This document shows positions 49,601 through 59,209 of a stretch of DNA of 60,319 nt, in pieces; the first letter of the stretch is position 1; each line of letters opens with the position of its first letter. The DNA comes from Phycisphaerales bacterium. GTDB lineage: Bacteria; Planctomycetota; Phycisphaerae; Phycisphaerales; UBA1924. Under the pieces are notes generated by a model. It was given only the letters and a program-made list of their open reading frames with translations. It did not search any database and was not told where the DNA came from. The DNA lies in NCBI GenBank assembly GCA_035627955.1, contig DASPKU010000005.1:1-60319 (forward strand). Reading direction: 5' to 3'. The translations under genes were made by a program, and so were the position numbers.

Positions 49601-51798
49601 AAGACATTATTCCCAACGACTACGACAACTACTCCGGCGAGCCCCGCCGCCAGCACGAGAACCCCGTCATGATGCTGCACCGCCACCTGCGCGGTCGCTA
49701 CGGGTGGGCCGCGCTCGTGGGCTTCCTCCTTGCCATCCCCCTCGCCATCACCGGCTACGTCGCCGTCAAGCCCACCTACACCAGCACCGGCATCATCCGC
49801 GTGGCCCCCACGATGGAGATGGTCCTGTACAACAACCTCGACGACGCCAAGGTCCCGGCGATGTTCGAGTCCATGGTGTCCACGCAGGCCGCCCTCCTCC
49901 AGAGCCGGCGCGTGCTCGACATGGCCATGCAGGACGAGAAGCTCCGCACCGCGGGCTGGCCCGAGGCCCCCGAGGGCCTTGCCCTGCTCCAGAAGAACCT
50001 GGAGGTCTCCAACCGGCGCGCGCTGGAGCTCATCACCGCAACGGTGAAGCACCCCAACCCAGAGCTCGCCCAGAAGGCCGTCAACGCGATCCTCGAGTCC
50101 TACCTCACCGTCTACGAGGAGAACCAGTCGGTCACCACCAGCGACAAGGAGCGCAAGATCCAGGAGCGGCGCGACAACCTCTCCCGTGAGATCGACCTCT
50201 ACGCCGGCGAGATCAGCGAGTGGTCCAAGAAGTACGCCACCGACGACGTTGAGGGCCTGCACGCCGAGAAGATCATCGAGATCGACAGGCTCAGCCAGGA
50301 CATCAAGTCCATGGAGATCGCTCTCGCAAACCGCGCCAAGGGTGAGAACGGCGAAGCCCCCGCCGTCACCGAGGACCTCAAGGACAGCATCGAAGTCCTC
50401 GCCCAGGAGGACCCCATCCTCACCCGCTGGCTCGAGGATGAGCGCGGCCTCCAGGCCAGCATGGCCGCCCTGCTCCGCAAGGTGACCAAGGACCACCGCG
50501 ACTACAAGGCGCTCGAGGACCGGCTCGAGGGCGTCCGCGCCCAGATCCAGGCCCGCGCCGAGGAGCTCCGCCGCGTCCCCCGCGTGAACGAGGCGCCCAA
50601 GGCCTCACTGATCGCCACCATGACGACCGAGCAGCTCCAGACCCGCATCGACCAGTACAAGAGCCTCATCAGGCAGAAGACCGCCGAGGCCAACGACCTC
50701 CAGACCACCAAGCTCGCGATCGCCGAGCGCAAGGAGCGCATCGCCGACCGCAAGAAGGAGCGTGACCAGGTCAGCCAGACGCTCGAGCAGATCCGCTTCG
50801 AGAGCCGCGCCTACCAGATGGGCCGCGTCTCCGTCCTCCAGCGCGGCGACCGCCCCGTCGAGCCCTACACCGACCGTCGCGCCGCCCTCGCGGGCATCGG
50901 CGCCTTCGCCGGCCTGGGCCTGGGTGGCTTCATCGTCCTCCTCGTTGGCCTGGCCAAGGGCGGCTACCGCTACATCGACGACATCGAGCGCACCGAGGGC
51001 GGCGCCGTGCCCCTCCTGGGGACCGTCCCCGACCTCAGCGACGGCGGCATCGAGCAGGAGCAGATGGCCGCGCTCAGCGTCCACCACCTCCGCAACATGC
51101 TCCAGCTCCAGTTCGAGGGAACACCCGGCGGCAAGGTCTACACCATCACCAGCTCCTCCTCGGGCGACGGCAAGACCAGCCTCGCCATCGCGCTCGCCAT
51201 GTCCTTCGCCGCTACCGGCCGCAAGACCATCATCGTGGACACCGACCTCGTCGGCCGCGGCCTCACGCGCCAGCTCGAGCTCCAGGGCCAGACGGGCCTC
51301 TGCGAGGCCCTCAACCACGACAAGCTCAACGGCGAGGTCAAGGAGACCAAGGTCCACGGCATGTGGGCCCTCCCCAGCGGCGTGCTCGGCAACTTCGTGC
51401 CCGAGCACCTCTCCAGCAACATGATGAAGGGGCTCATCAAGAAGCTCCGCGACCAGTACGACGCCGTCATCCTCGACACCGGCCCCATCCTGGGCAGCCT
51501 CGAGGCCAACGTCGTCGCCCCCGCGTCCGACGGCTGCGTGCTGGTCGTCTCCCGCGGCCAGAACGCCAAGACCGTCCGCGCTTCCATCGCGCGTCTCCGC
51601 CGTCTCGGCGCCACCTGCTCGGGCCTCATCTTCAACCGCGCCGGCGCCCGCGACTTCAGCCGTAGCGTCAGCACCGCGTCGGTGTCCGCACGCTCCATCC
51701 AGGCCAATTCCGCCGCGGCCCGCACCACCGGCACCGCCGGTCGCGCCGCCCTCCTCCGCGCCCTCGAGGCACCCAGCAACGAGCCCAGCCACTCATAA
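49597..51798 (+). CDS. Wzz/BY-kinase-like polysaccharide chain-length protein
   Basis: 733 residues from GTG 49597 (GTGA overlap). An N-terminal transmembrane helix (~34-56), a Wzz domain with long coiled coils (~100-400), a second helix (~430-453), then a cytoplasmic ATPase. Walker A is SSSSGDGKTS (519-528), Walker A' IIVDTDLVGRG (~545) and Walker B VILDTGP (~624). This is the Wzc/CapAB layout. The C-terminus, however, has no tyrosine cluster: the last ~70 residues are Ala/Ser/Arg-rich. Chain-length control is likely; autophosphorylation in the usual way is doubtful. Confidence 0.88.
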   Translation: MKDIIPNDYDNYSGEPRRQHENPVMMLHRHLRGRYGWAALVGFLLAIPLAITGYVAVKPTYTSTGIIRVAPTMEMVLYNNLDDAKVPAMFESMVSTQAALLQSRRVLDMAMQDEKLRTAGWPEAPEGLALLQKNLEVSNRRALELITATVKHPNPELAQKAVNAILESYLTVYEENQSVTTSDKERKIQERRDNLSREIDLYAGEISEWSKKYATDDVEGLHAEKIIEIDRLSQDIKSMEIALANRAKGENGEAPAVTEDLKDSIEVLAQEDPILTRWLEDERGLQASMAALLRKVTKDHRDYKALEDRLEGVRAQIQARAEELRRVPRVNEAPKASLIATMTTEQLQTRIDQYKSLIRQKTAEANDLQTTKLAIAERKERIADRKKERDQVSQTLEQIRFESRAYQMGRVSVLQRGDRPVEPYTDRRAALAGIGAFAGLGLGGFIVLLVGLAKGGYRYIDDIERTEGGAVPLLGTVPDLSDGGIEQEQMAALSVHHLRNMLQLQFEGTPGGKVYTITSSSSGDGKTSLAIALAMSFAATGRKTIIVDTDLVGRGLTRQLELQGQTGLCEALNHDKLNGEVKETKVHGMWALPSGVLGNFVPEHLSSNMMKGLIKKLRDQYDAVILDTGPILGSLEANVVAPASDGCVLVVSRGQNAKTVRASIARLRRLGATCSGLIFNRAGARDFSRSVSTASVSARSIQANSAAARTTGTAGRAALLRALEAPSNEPSHS

Positions 51799-51801
51799 GC
51801 C

Positions 51802-53241
51802 GTGATCACCGTCGCTCCCAAACCCGTGTCAGCCACCGCCGGCAAGCCAGGCCAGCGCGCCGACACCGCCCCGCTGGGGCGCGTGTGGGGCCTCACGCCC
51901 GCCGAGCTCCACGACCGCTACTGGGCGTCCAAGCGCATCCAGGTCGTGCGCCTGGGGGGCGGCTCCTACGCCCCCAAGGGCCCGGGCATGTACCTGCTCA
52001 TCGAGCCCAGCCAGCTCGTGATCTTTGACCTCAAGCAGGTGATGAAGCCCTTCAACGCCGTGCACCCACGGGCCGCCCGCGTCCGCATCCGCGACGAGGC
52101 CGACCAGTCCTACACCGAGACCGTCCTGGCCGACAAGGACGATCGCTTCATCGCCATCCGCCGCAACTACCGCGCCCGCACCCACTCCACCGCCCGCGTG
52201 TGGATGACCCCCGACCCCACGCTTGCCAGCATCTGGGCGAGCGCCGTCACCCTGCAGCAGGCCCGCAAAGACATCAAGAAAGCGTGCGGCCCCCGCCGCA
52301 TGATTTCCGTCACCGGCTCCGGGCGTGTCTTCGGCGTCAGCAAGGAAGCGGTCGCCTGCACCCACGTCCTCATGCAGCGCTGGAAGGCCCCCAGCGGCCT
52401 CATCGACGACATCTACGAGTACCAGCCCGGCGTCTGGCTGCACGAGGACACCGACGTCCCCGCCGGCGTGCGCTTTGTCGCCCCCGTCTGGGGCGGCGCC
52501 GGCCTGAAGCTCACCCCCGGCCAGGTCTACATCGGCCCCCATGCGGTCGGCGACGCCCCCGGCGCCCACAAGCCTGTCGGCGACATCAAGTGGGAAGACC
52601 TTGAGATCCCCGCCTACCGCCTGCTCCCACAGGTGCCGCGCCGCCGCATCGGACGCGTCTTCAAGCGCGCCTTCGACATCGTGTTCAGCCTGCTCGTGCT
52701 CATCGCCACCGCCCCGCTCTACCCCCTCATCATCTTCGCCATCTGGCTCGAGGACGGTTGGCCCCCCTTCTTCGCCCACACCCGCCAGACCATCCACGGC
52801 CGCTCGTTCCCCTGCTTCAAGTTCCGCACGATGTTCCGCAATGCCGAGCACCTCAAGGCCCGGCTGGTCGGCGCCAACGTGTGCGACGGCCCGCAGTTCT
52901 ACATCGCCGACGACCCGCGCGTCCTCAAGGTCGGCAAGTTCCTCCGCAAGTACCAGCTCGACGAAATCCCCCAGTTCTGGAACGTCCTCCTCGGCCACAT
53001 GAGCGTGGTGGGCCCGCGCCCCTCCCCCGACAAGGAGAACCAGTTCTGCCCCGCGTGGCGCGAGGCCCGCCTCAGCGTGCGCCCGGGCATCACCGGGCTC
53101 TGGCAGGTCCGCCGCACGCGCGAGCCGCAGACCGACTTCCAGGAGTGGATCCGTTACGATCTCGAATACGTCCAGCACGCGAGCTGGAAGCTCGATCTCT
53201 GGATCATCATGCTCACGATCAGAAAAGTGCTCGGAGGGTGA
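51802..53241 (+). CDS. Initiating polyprenyl glycosylphosphotransferase with unusual N-terminal domain
   Basis: 479 residues from GTG 51802. The C-terminal ~190 residues are a bacterial sugar transferase: KRAFDIVFSLLVLIATAP (membrane segment ~290-312), FKFRTM (~340), LDEIPQFWNVLLGHMSVVGPRP (~387) and GITGLWQV (~430). This enzyme class moves sugar-1-phosphate onto undecaprenyl phosphate to start a repeat unit. WbaP-like enzymes usually have four N-terminal membrane helices, but here the first ~285 residues look soluble and strand-rich (for example VRLGGGSYAPKGPGMYLLIEP), which I do not recognise. Confidence 0.88.
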   Translation: MITVAPKPVSATAGKPGQRADTAPLGRVWGLTPAELHDRYWASKRIQVVRLGGGSYAPKGPGMYLLIEPSQLVIFDLKQVMKPFNAVHPRAARVRIRDEADQSYTETVLADKDDRFIAIRRNYRARTHSTARVWMTPDPTLASIWASAVTLQQARKDIKKACGPRRMISVTGSGRVFGVSKEAVACTHVLMQRWKAPSGLIDDIYEYQPGVWLHEDTDVPAGVRFVAPVWGGAGLKLTPGQVYIGPHAVGDAPGAHKPVGDIKWEDLEIPAYRLLPQVPRRRIGRVFKRAFDIVFSLLVLIATAPLYPLIIFAIWLEDGWPPFFAHTRQTIHGRSFPCFKFRTMFRNAEHLKARLVGANVCDGPQFYIADDPRVLKVGKFLRKYQLDEIPQFWNVLLGHMSVVGPRPSPDKENQFCPAWREARLSVRPGITGLWQVRRTREPQTDFQEWIRYDLEYVQHASWKLDLWIIMLTIRKVLGG

Positions 53242-53246
53242 GGAAT

Positions 53247-56200
53247 ATGTCTCGAAGGAAGCAGAAGCGCATCACGCTGCTGGTGGGCGTGCCGGTCGTG
53301 CTCGCCGTCGCCGTAGGAAGCGCCTACGCGTTCAAGGAAGTCCACCGCAACCGCAAGATGGACGTCTCCCTGCGCGAGGGCACCGCCGCCTATGAGGCCG
53401 GCGACTACCCCGGCACGATGGACAAGCTGGGCTACTACATCAGCCAGAACCGCAAGGACCCCAAGGCCCTGCTGATGATCGCCAACGCCCGCAAGAGCGT
53501 GCCGCTGGAGAACCGCCGTCATATCGCCGAGGCGATCCCCTACGCCAAGCTCGCCAGCGAGGCGGCGCCTGACGACGTCGCCGCCCTCGAACTCCTGCTC
53601 GACCTCTACTCCCAGGCCAACTACCGCACCGAGGCGCTCCAGACCGCCGACCGACTCCTCAAGATCACGCCTGCGCACAACGAGGCCCTCCGTGTCAAGG
53701 CGTTCCTCCTGGCCAGCACCGGCAAGTGGCCCGAGGCCATCGAGGTCGCCAAGAAGCGCGCCGCCGCCTACCCCGACGACGTCGACGCCAACAAGGACCT
53801 CGTCGGCATGATGGCCTCGGGCAACGTCAGCAAGGACGAGATCGCCGCCTTCGCCGACTCTCTCGCGGCTGGCAAGCCCGACGAGCCCCGCTACGTCGTC
53901 ATGCAGGCAGCCGTCTACGCCCACAAGAATGAGAACGCCAAGGCCGTCATCCTCGCCAAGAAGGCGGCGGCGATGCCCATGACTTCCCCCCGCGCGGCGG
54001 AAGAGGTCCTCGCCCTCCTCGACCTCTTCAGCAACATCGACTCGACCCTCCACCCGCTCGGAGACGAGCTCCTCCAGCGCGAGCTCCAGTGCAAGTTCTC
54101 GCAGGACATCGCCGTCGTCGCCGCCCAGCGCTCCTGGAAGCACGGCAACACCACGGCCGCCCTCCAGTCCATTGCCAAGGCCTGCGACCCCACCAACCTC
54201 AAGGCCGCCAAGGACAACGCCCTCGGCTGGGCCGCGTACTTCCAGCTCGTCAGCGGCAAGAAGCTCGACAGCGCCGAAGTCGCCCCGCTCACGGCCGAGC
54301 TCAAGGCCCGCAGCACCAAGGAAGCCCTCTACTGGGGCGAGATCCTCGAGGCTCAGTCTCTCGTCACCGCCGGCAAGCCCCAGGACGCGCGCCCGCACCT
54401 GGTCGCCGCCCGCGGCTACGCACCCCAGAGCGACCTCGCCGAGTTCATCGAGGGCGACGTTGACCAACGCGTCGGCGAGTGGCGCCAGGCCGCGGCCCGC
54501 CTCAAGCTCCTCGTCCGGGATCAGCCGACGTGGCGCGTCGCCCGCGTCACGCTCGTCAACATCCTGCTGATGAACGGCGACGTCAACCAGGCGGTTGCCG
54601 AGGCCGAGGGAGCAATCAAGGCCCGCCAGGGTCCCGCCGAGTACACCATGCTCGCCCGCGCTTACACCCGTCTGGTCGAAGGAGACCAGGGCAGCACCGA
54701 CAAGATCGAGCGCATCACCCGTTTCGCCGACCAGATCGTCGCCAGCGATTCCAAGGACCTCGAGCTCAAGGCCCTCGCCGCCCGCATTTACCTCGCCGTC
54801 AACCGCCAGGGCGAGGCCGAGACCATTGTGCGCTCGCTGCTCGAAGCCAGCCCACCGCCCGAATCCTCCGTCCTCTCCGCACTCTCCGCCGCGCTCCGTC
54901 GGCGCAATCCAGCGCTGAGCGAGCAGGTGCTCGCCCGCGCCGCCGCCGACGCCGAGACCCCCGAGCTCGCCCTCCAATCGGCCCTCCAACTCGCCGACAA
55001 CGGCCAGCGCGAACAGGGCCGCGCCCTCCTCGAGCGCTCCATCCAGCGCAACAAGGGCTCGCGCGAGGTCGAGTACACCGTCCGCCTGGCGATGTACCTG
55101 GACTACCTCAACGACCCCGGCGCCCTCGCCCTCTACACCCGCCTCGCCGACGAAAACCCCAGCACCGCGTGGGTGCAGGCGGCGCTGCTCGATTCCCAGT
55201 GCGCCTGGAAGGATGAGCAGACCGTCACCACCGCCATCGAGCGCCTCCGCAACGTCACCGGCAAGGGCGGCAGCGGCTGGAAGCTCCAGGAGGCCCGCCG
55301 CCTCCTCACCTTCAACCCCAGCCAGCAGCGCGCGTCGCAGGTGGTGCAGCTCGTTGCCGAGGTCCTCAAGACCGACCCGCGCAACCTCATGGGCCTCGCC
55401 CTCTACGCAGAAGCCCAGATCCTGCTCGGCGACCGCAACAGCGCCATCGAGCTGCTCGCCCAGGCCGTCGACGCCGACGCCGACCGCCCCATGTTCTACC
55501 CGCGCCTGGTCGAGCTGCTCCAGCAGTCCGGCCGCACCGAGGAGGCCGCCCGCCGGCTGCTCGCCTTCACCAAGGTCCCGCGCCTCACGCCCGAGATGAT
55601 CCGCCGCCGCGCCCGCCTGCTCTCGGCACAGGGCATGTGGGACCACGCCCTGGCCGACTACTCGCAGCTCATCAAGAGCGGCAGCGTTGAGGACAGGTAC
55701 TCCTACGCCGCCGTGCTCTACCGCAAGGGCGACGTGAACGCCGCCCGCGCCGTGCTCGATGAGCTCGCCGCCGCCAAGGACCTCTCCGAGCTCGTGGTCA
55801 TCCAGATCGCCGACTTCTACGCCAGCCAGGGCGACTTCGACAAGGGCCGCCAGGTCCTCGAGCAGAAGCTCCCCGCCACTTCCAACGCCAACCGCTCCCT
55901 TATCCTCGCCACCTTCTTCGACCGCCACAAGCACCCCGAGCTTGCGGAGCAGCAGTACATCGAGCAGGCCAAGGACAACAAGGCCGAGTCCGTCGCCGAG
56001 CTCGCCGCCTTCTACTTCAAGCAGCGCCGCCTTGCCGACGCCCAGAAGGCCCTCGACCGCGGCCTTGCCATCGACGCCAACAACCCCCGCCTCCGCCAGA
56101 TCAAGGGCTTCATGGCGCTGGGCCAGGGCGAAGGCGCCAACAACGCCCAGGTCATGGCCGAGATCGTCGACGCGATGAACAACGCCAACGCCGACCCCGC

Positions 56201-57428
56201 GCTCCGCCGCCTCGCGCAGGCTATCCAGGAGTTCGAGCAGGACCCACGCCAGGTCGCCGAGTGGGTTGCGAAGCTTGAAGCCCTCACGCGCGACCACCCC
56301 GCCTTCTTTCCCGGCTGGCGCTTCCTGGTGCAGGCCCGCATGCAGCGAGGCCAGGTCCGCGAAGCCGTCGACGCCTCCCGCGCCGCCCTCAAAGCCATGC
56401 CCATCGACCCGCGCCCGGCGCAACTCGCGACCGAAGTCCTCGTTGAGGCACGAATGCTCGACGAGGCCCTCGTCACCGCCGACGCCTGGGGCCAGCGCCT
56501 CGGAGCCGAGTCCTACGAGCCCGACATGGTCCGCGGCGCCATCCTCGCCATGCTCGGCCGCTACCCCGAAGCGCTCCAGAAGATGGACCGCTGGCGCAAC
56601 CGCATCATCAGCGAAGCGGACAAAAACCCCGGCCCGCTCGGCCAGTACGCCGAGGTGCTCGCCGCCGTTGGGCGCGAGGCGGACGCCAAGTCCCTCATCT
56701 GGCCCCGTATCGACACCGGCGAGGCGTGGGCGCTCACCGCTCTCCGAGTGGCCGAGAAGCTCGAGGGCAAGCAGCAGACCGAGTGGCTCGGACGCATCGA
56801 GCCCATCCTCCTTACGCAGAACACGACCCGCGTCGAGCTCGGGCGCGTCCTCTACTCCGCCGGCAGCAAGCGCTCGGACAAAGCCGCGTTCGCCAAGGCC
56901 GTCGAGGTCATGCGTCCCGCCCTCGACGACACCCGCACCCGGACGCCCGCGGCCCTCTACTCAGCCGGCTGCGAGGAGGGCCGGGGCAACCGCGCCGAGG
57001 CCATCCGCCTCTACCGCGTCGCCATGGAGCAGCTGCCCAACGACCCGCCCCTGCTCAACAACCTCGCCTACCTGCTGTGCGACAGCCCGGACACAGTCGG
57101 CGAGGCCGTGAAACTCTCTGCCCGCGCCGTCGAGCTCTCTGAACGCTCGGTCGCCGGCCCGCAGCTCCGAAAGGCCTTCCTCGAAACGCACGGCGTCTGC
57201 CTCCTCCGCGCCAACCAGGCGAAGGACGCCGAGTCCGCCTTCCGTAAGGCCATCGACCTCGACCCCAGCGGTATCGAAGCCGGCGTCGGCCTTGCCGAAG
57301 CGCTCGTGGCCCAGGAGCGCGGGACCGAGGCCCGCCCGATCCTCGACCGCATCGAGTCCTCGCCCAACAAGCCGACTGACGCCAAGGTTCTAGAGCGCAT
57401 CAAGGCGCTCCGTGCCAAGCTCGGCTGA
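53247..57428 (+). CDS. Very large TPR-repeat protein of the exosortase/EPS locus
   Basis: 1393 residues from ATG 53247 (GGAGG upstream). One N-terminal transmembrane helix (~9-27) is followed by TPR-like helical pairs along the whole length, e.g. GTAAYEAGDYPGTMDKLGYYIS, AEAIPYAKLASEAAPDDVAAL and AIRLYRVAMEQLPNDPPLLNNLAYLL. This layout and position match the PrsT-like TPR proteins of PEP-CTERM systems, but PrsT is usually ~900 residues. It probably acts as a periplasmic scaffold in glycan assembly or export. A terminator follows directly. Confidence 0.85.
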   Translation: MSRRKQKRITLLVGVPVVLAVAVGSAYAFKEVHRNRKMDVSLREGTAAYEAGDYPGTMDKLGYYISQNRKDPKALLMIANARKSVPLENRRHIAEAIPYAKLASEAAPDDVAALELLLDLYSQANYRTEALQTADRLLKITPAHNEALRVKAFLLASTGKWPEAIEVAKKRAAAYPDDVDANKDLVGMMASGNVSKDEIAAFADSLAAGKPDEPRYVVMQAAVYAHKNENAKAVILAKKAAAMPMTSPRAAEEVLALLDLFSNIDSTLHPLGDELLQRELQCKFSQDIAVVAAQRSWKHGNTTAALQSIAKACDPTNLKAAKDNALGWAAYFQLVSGKKLDSAEVAPLTAELKARSTKEALYWGEILEAQSLVTAGKPQDARPHLVAARGYAPQSDLAEFIEGDVDQRVGEWRQAAARLKLLVRDQPTWRVARVTLVNILLMNGDVNQAVAEAEGAIKARQGPAEYTMLARAYTRLVEGDQGSTDKIERITRFADQIVASDSKDLELKALAARIYLAVNRQGEAETIVRSLLEASPPPESSVLSALSAALRRRNPALSEQVLARAAADAETPELALQSALQLADNGQREQGRALLERSIQRNKGSREVEYTVRLAMYLDYLNDPGALALYTRLADENPSTAWVQAALLDSQCAWKDEQTVTTAIERLRNVTGKGGSGWKLQEARRLLTFNPSQQRASQVVQLVAEVLKTDPRNLMGLALYAEAQILLGDRNSAIELLAQAVDADADRPMFYPRLVELLQQSGRTEEAARRLLAFTKVPRLTPEMIRRRARLLSAQGMWDHALADYSQLIKSGSVEDRYSYAAVLYRKGDVNAARAVLDELAAAKDLSELVVIQIADFYASQGDFDKGRQVLEQKLPATSNANRSLILATFFDRHKHPELAEQQYIEQAKDNKAESVAELAAFYFKQRRLADAQKALDRGLAIDANNPRLRQIKGFMALGQGEGANNAQVMAEIVDAMNNANADPALRRLAQAIQEFEQDPRQVAEWVAKLEALTRDHPAFFPGWRFLVQARMQRGQVREAVDASRAALKAMPIDPRPAQLATEVLVEARMLDEALVTADAWGQRLGAESYEPDMVRGAILAMLGRYPEALQKMDRWRNRIISEADKNPGPLGQYAEVLAAVGREADAKSLIWPRIDTGEAWALTALRVAEKLEGKQQTEWLGRIEPILLTQNTTRVELGRVLYSAGSKRSDKAAFAKAVEVMRPALDDTRTRTPAALYSAGCEEGRGNRAEAIRLYRVAMEQLPNDPPLLNNLAYLLCDSPDTVGEAVKLSARAVELSERSVAGPQLRKAFLETHGVCLLRANQAKDAESAFRKAIDLDPSGIEAGVGLAEALVAQERGTEARPILDRIESSPNKPTDAKVLERIKALRAKLG

Positions 57429-57458
57429 GTTCCAGGGAACCCTGCCCCGCCCGCCACA

Positions 57459-57483
57459 AGCCCGGCCCGCGCCGGGCTTTTTC
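57459..57483 (+). terminator. Rho-independent terminator
   Basis: AAGCCCGGC (57459-57467), loop CCGC, GCCGGGCTT (57472-57480) then further Ts (five in total). It lies 30 bases after the TPR gene and closes the polysaccharide operon. Confidence 0.9.
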
Positions 57484-57587
57484 GTACGCACACCGCGCCC
57501 CGTGGTTATCAGACTCGCCCGCACGCCCGGAAGCGTCTGAATAACGGACATCTTGTCGCCGCAATCCACTTCCGAACACGTTGCCGC

Positions 57588-57615
57588 TTCCATACTTGCG
57601 CCCGCGGCGTATATT
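57588..57615 (+). promoter_or_regulatory. Candidate promoter of the tagged-protein genes
   Basis: TATATT at 57610-57615, preceded by TTCCAT 16 bases upstream, stands out in GC-rich sequence 65 bases before ATG 57681. The -35 match is weak. The gene follows a terminator, so it needs its own promoter. Confidence 0.4.
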
Positions 57616-57680
57616 CCCGGCAGCGGGTTTCCACCCGCTTTCGGTCTGTTTGACGAGAGCTTGGAAGAGAGGCCGCAGAT

Positions 57681-58421
57681 ATGAAGACGTCGTTCCTGGT
57701 CGGGCTCGCCGCCCTTTCGGCGAGTGTCGCGCTGTCCCCCGCGTTCGCGGGCACCGTGGTCATCGAGCAGCTCGGCGGCGGCATCACGCTCCGCTCAGGC
57801 GACCTCAGCGCCACCGTCTTCGGCGCCGGGCAGCCAGGCTGGTCCAACACCTCCCTCGCCAGCGTGCACGCCGCCCTCAACGCCGACGGCATCATCACTG
57901 ACAACAAGGTCACGACGCTCCTGGCTGACACCGACCACGGCCTTGCCCTCCTGATCCTTATCGATCACGAGACGAACCCCACCCAGCAGTCCCCAGACGC
58001 CGCCATCCACATGGCCAGCTTCGGCCACGGCCAGAACATGGCCTACATCAACAACATCGCCTCCTCCGTGATGATCACCCCCAACTCGATCTCCTCGCGC
58101 CTGGCCGTCGCCGACTTTAACTGGGACAGCCACGCCGCCGGCGACGGTTTCGGCTGGGCCAACCTTGTGGAGGGAAACGCCCTCAGTTTCCACTTTGACA
58201 AGATCGCCGGCACCACGCTCGGCCTCGATGATCCCAACACCTTCCAGTTCGTCACCTATAACGGCAACTCCTGGGAACTCGTCCCCATCACGCCCCAGCA
58301 GGGCTCCTTCACAGACGCCGGCCAGTTCGGCTACGGCGCCCGCGTGATCCCGCTGCCCGGCGCTGCCGCGATGGCCGGCGTTTCCCTCGCCGGCGTCGGC
58401 CTGATTCGCCGCCGCCGCTGA
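57681..58421 (+). CDS. PEP-CTERM-like sorted protein 1
   Basis: 246 residues. Signal peptide ~1-23 (SPAFA-G), a strand-rich body, and a C-terminal tripartite tag: IPLPG, a hydrophobic helix (AAAMAGVSLAGVGLI) and RRRR. PLPG-type motifs replace VPEP in many planctomycete candidates for exosortase processing. The body shows the paired pattern VHAALNADGI and FNWDSHAAGDGFGWANL shared with the next gene. Substrate of the exosortase at 48032 is inferred. Function of the mature protein unknown. Confidence 0.82.
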   Translation: MKTSFLVGLAALSASVALSPAFAGTVVIEQLGGGITLRSGDLSATVFGAGQPGWSNTSLASVHAALNADGIITDNKVTTLLADTDHGLALLILIDHETNPTQQSPDAAIHMASFGHGQNMAYINNIASSVMITPNSISSRLAVADFNWDSHAAGDGFGWANLVEGNALSFHFDKIAGTTLGLDDPNTFQFVTYNGNSWELVPITPQQGSFTDAGQFGYGARVIPLPGAAAMAGVSLAGVGLIRRRR

Positions 58422-58475
58422 TCTCGTCTGCCCACAACCCGTTTCGTGCCTCCGTCTGTTCAAGGAGAGAGTGAG

Positions 58476-59183
58476 ATGTTCCGTTCGGCCCTTTGCCTCG
58501 CCGCCGCGACCTGCCTGGCTTCCGCCGCCAGCGCGGGCGTGATCCACGTGTCCGGGATCGGCGGCGGTTTCGACATGGTCTCCGGCTCCGCGCCCGCCTT
58601 CGGCGCCGGTCCGTCCCTGGCCCCCGGTGCCCTCGCCGCGCTCCACGCGCAGCTCAACGCCGACGGCATCACCACCGACGGCCGGATCACGTTCGCCGCC
58701 GTGGACACCGACTCCGGCCTCGCAATGGTCGCACTGATCGACAGCCTCATCGCCCCAGTCGGCGGCCCCTCGGCCTCGGGCATCCACTTCAACGGCGTGA
58801 GCGATGCCCTCTCCCTGGGCCTCTCCACCGACCCCATCATGGTGTTCCCCAGCGGCCCTACCCGCATCGCCTTCGGCGACTTTGCGTGGGACGCCTCCGG
58901 CGGCGGCGACGGCTTCGCCTGGTCCAACCTCCGCCAGGGCACTGCCCTCACGTGGCGTTTCCAGAAGACCGGCCCCATGGGCCTGGTCGAGCCTTCCACG
59001 TTCCAGTACGTCACCCGTTCCGGTGACCAGTGGCAGCTCGTCAGCGTCGCCGGCGACCAGTCCGCCTTCAGTCAGAGCGGCGAGTTCGCCTTCGGGGCGA
59101 CCGTCACCGTGGTCCCCTCCCCCGCCGGCCCTGCCGTGCTCGCCCTGGCCGGCCTGTTGGCGATCCGCCGCAAGCGCCGCTAA
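58476..59183 (+). CDS. PEP-CTERM-like sorted protein 2, paralogue of the previous gene
   Basis: 235 residues from ATG 58476 (AAGGAG eight bases upstream). Signal peptide ~1-20, body with LHAQLNADGITTD, FAWDASGGGDGFAWSNL and FQYVTRSGDQWQLV matching the upstream paralogue, and a C-terminal tag VPSPA, hydrophobic helix, RRKRR. The tag motif differs (PSPA rather than PLPG). The two genes arose by tandem duplication. Likely exported and processed at the cell envelope. Confidence 0.8.
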   Translation: MFRSALCLAAATCLASAASAGVIHVSGIGGGFDMVSGSAPAFGAGPSLAPGALAALHAQLNADGITTDGRITFAAVDTDSGLAMVALIDSLIAPVGGPSASGIHFNGVSDALSLGLSTDPIMVFPSGPTRIAFGDFAWDASGGGDGFAWSNLRQGTALTWRFQKTGPMGLVEPSTFQYVTRSGDQWQLVSVAGDQSAFSQSGEFAFGATVTVVPSPAGPAVLALAGLLAIRRKRR

Positions 59184-59209
59184 GCCCTTCCCCAGAACCC
59201 GTTTCCGAG

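Noticed and set aside
53154-56423. 1089-codon open frame on the minus strand
   Set aside because: Antisense to the TPR gene; the translation is dominated by Gly, Val, Ala, Leu and Glu without domain features.
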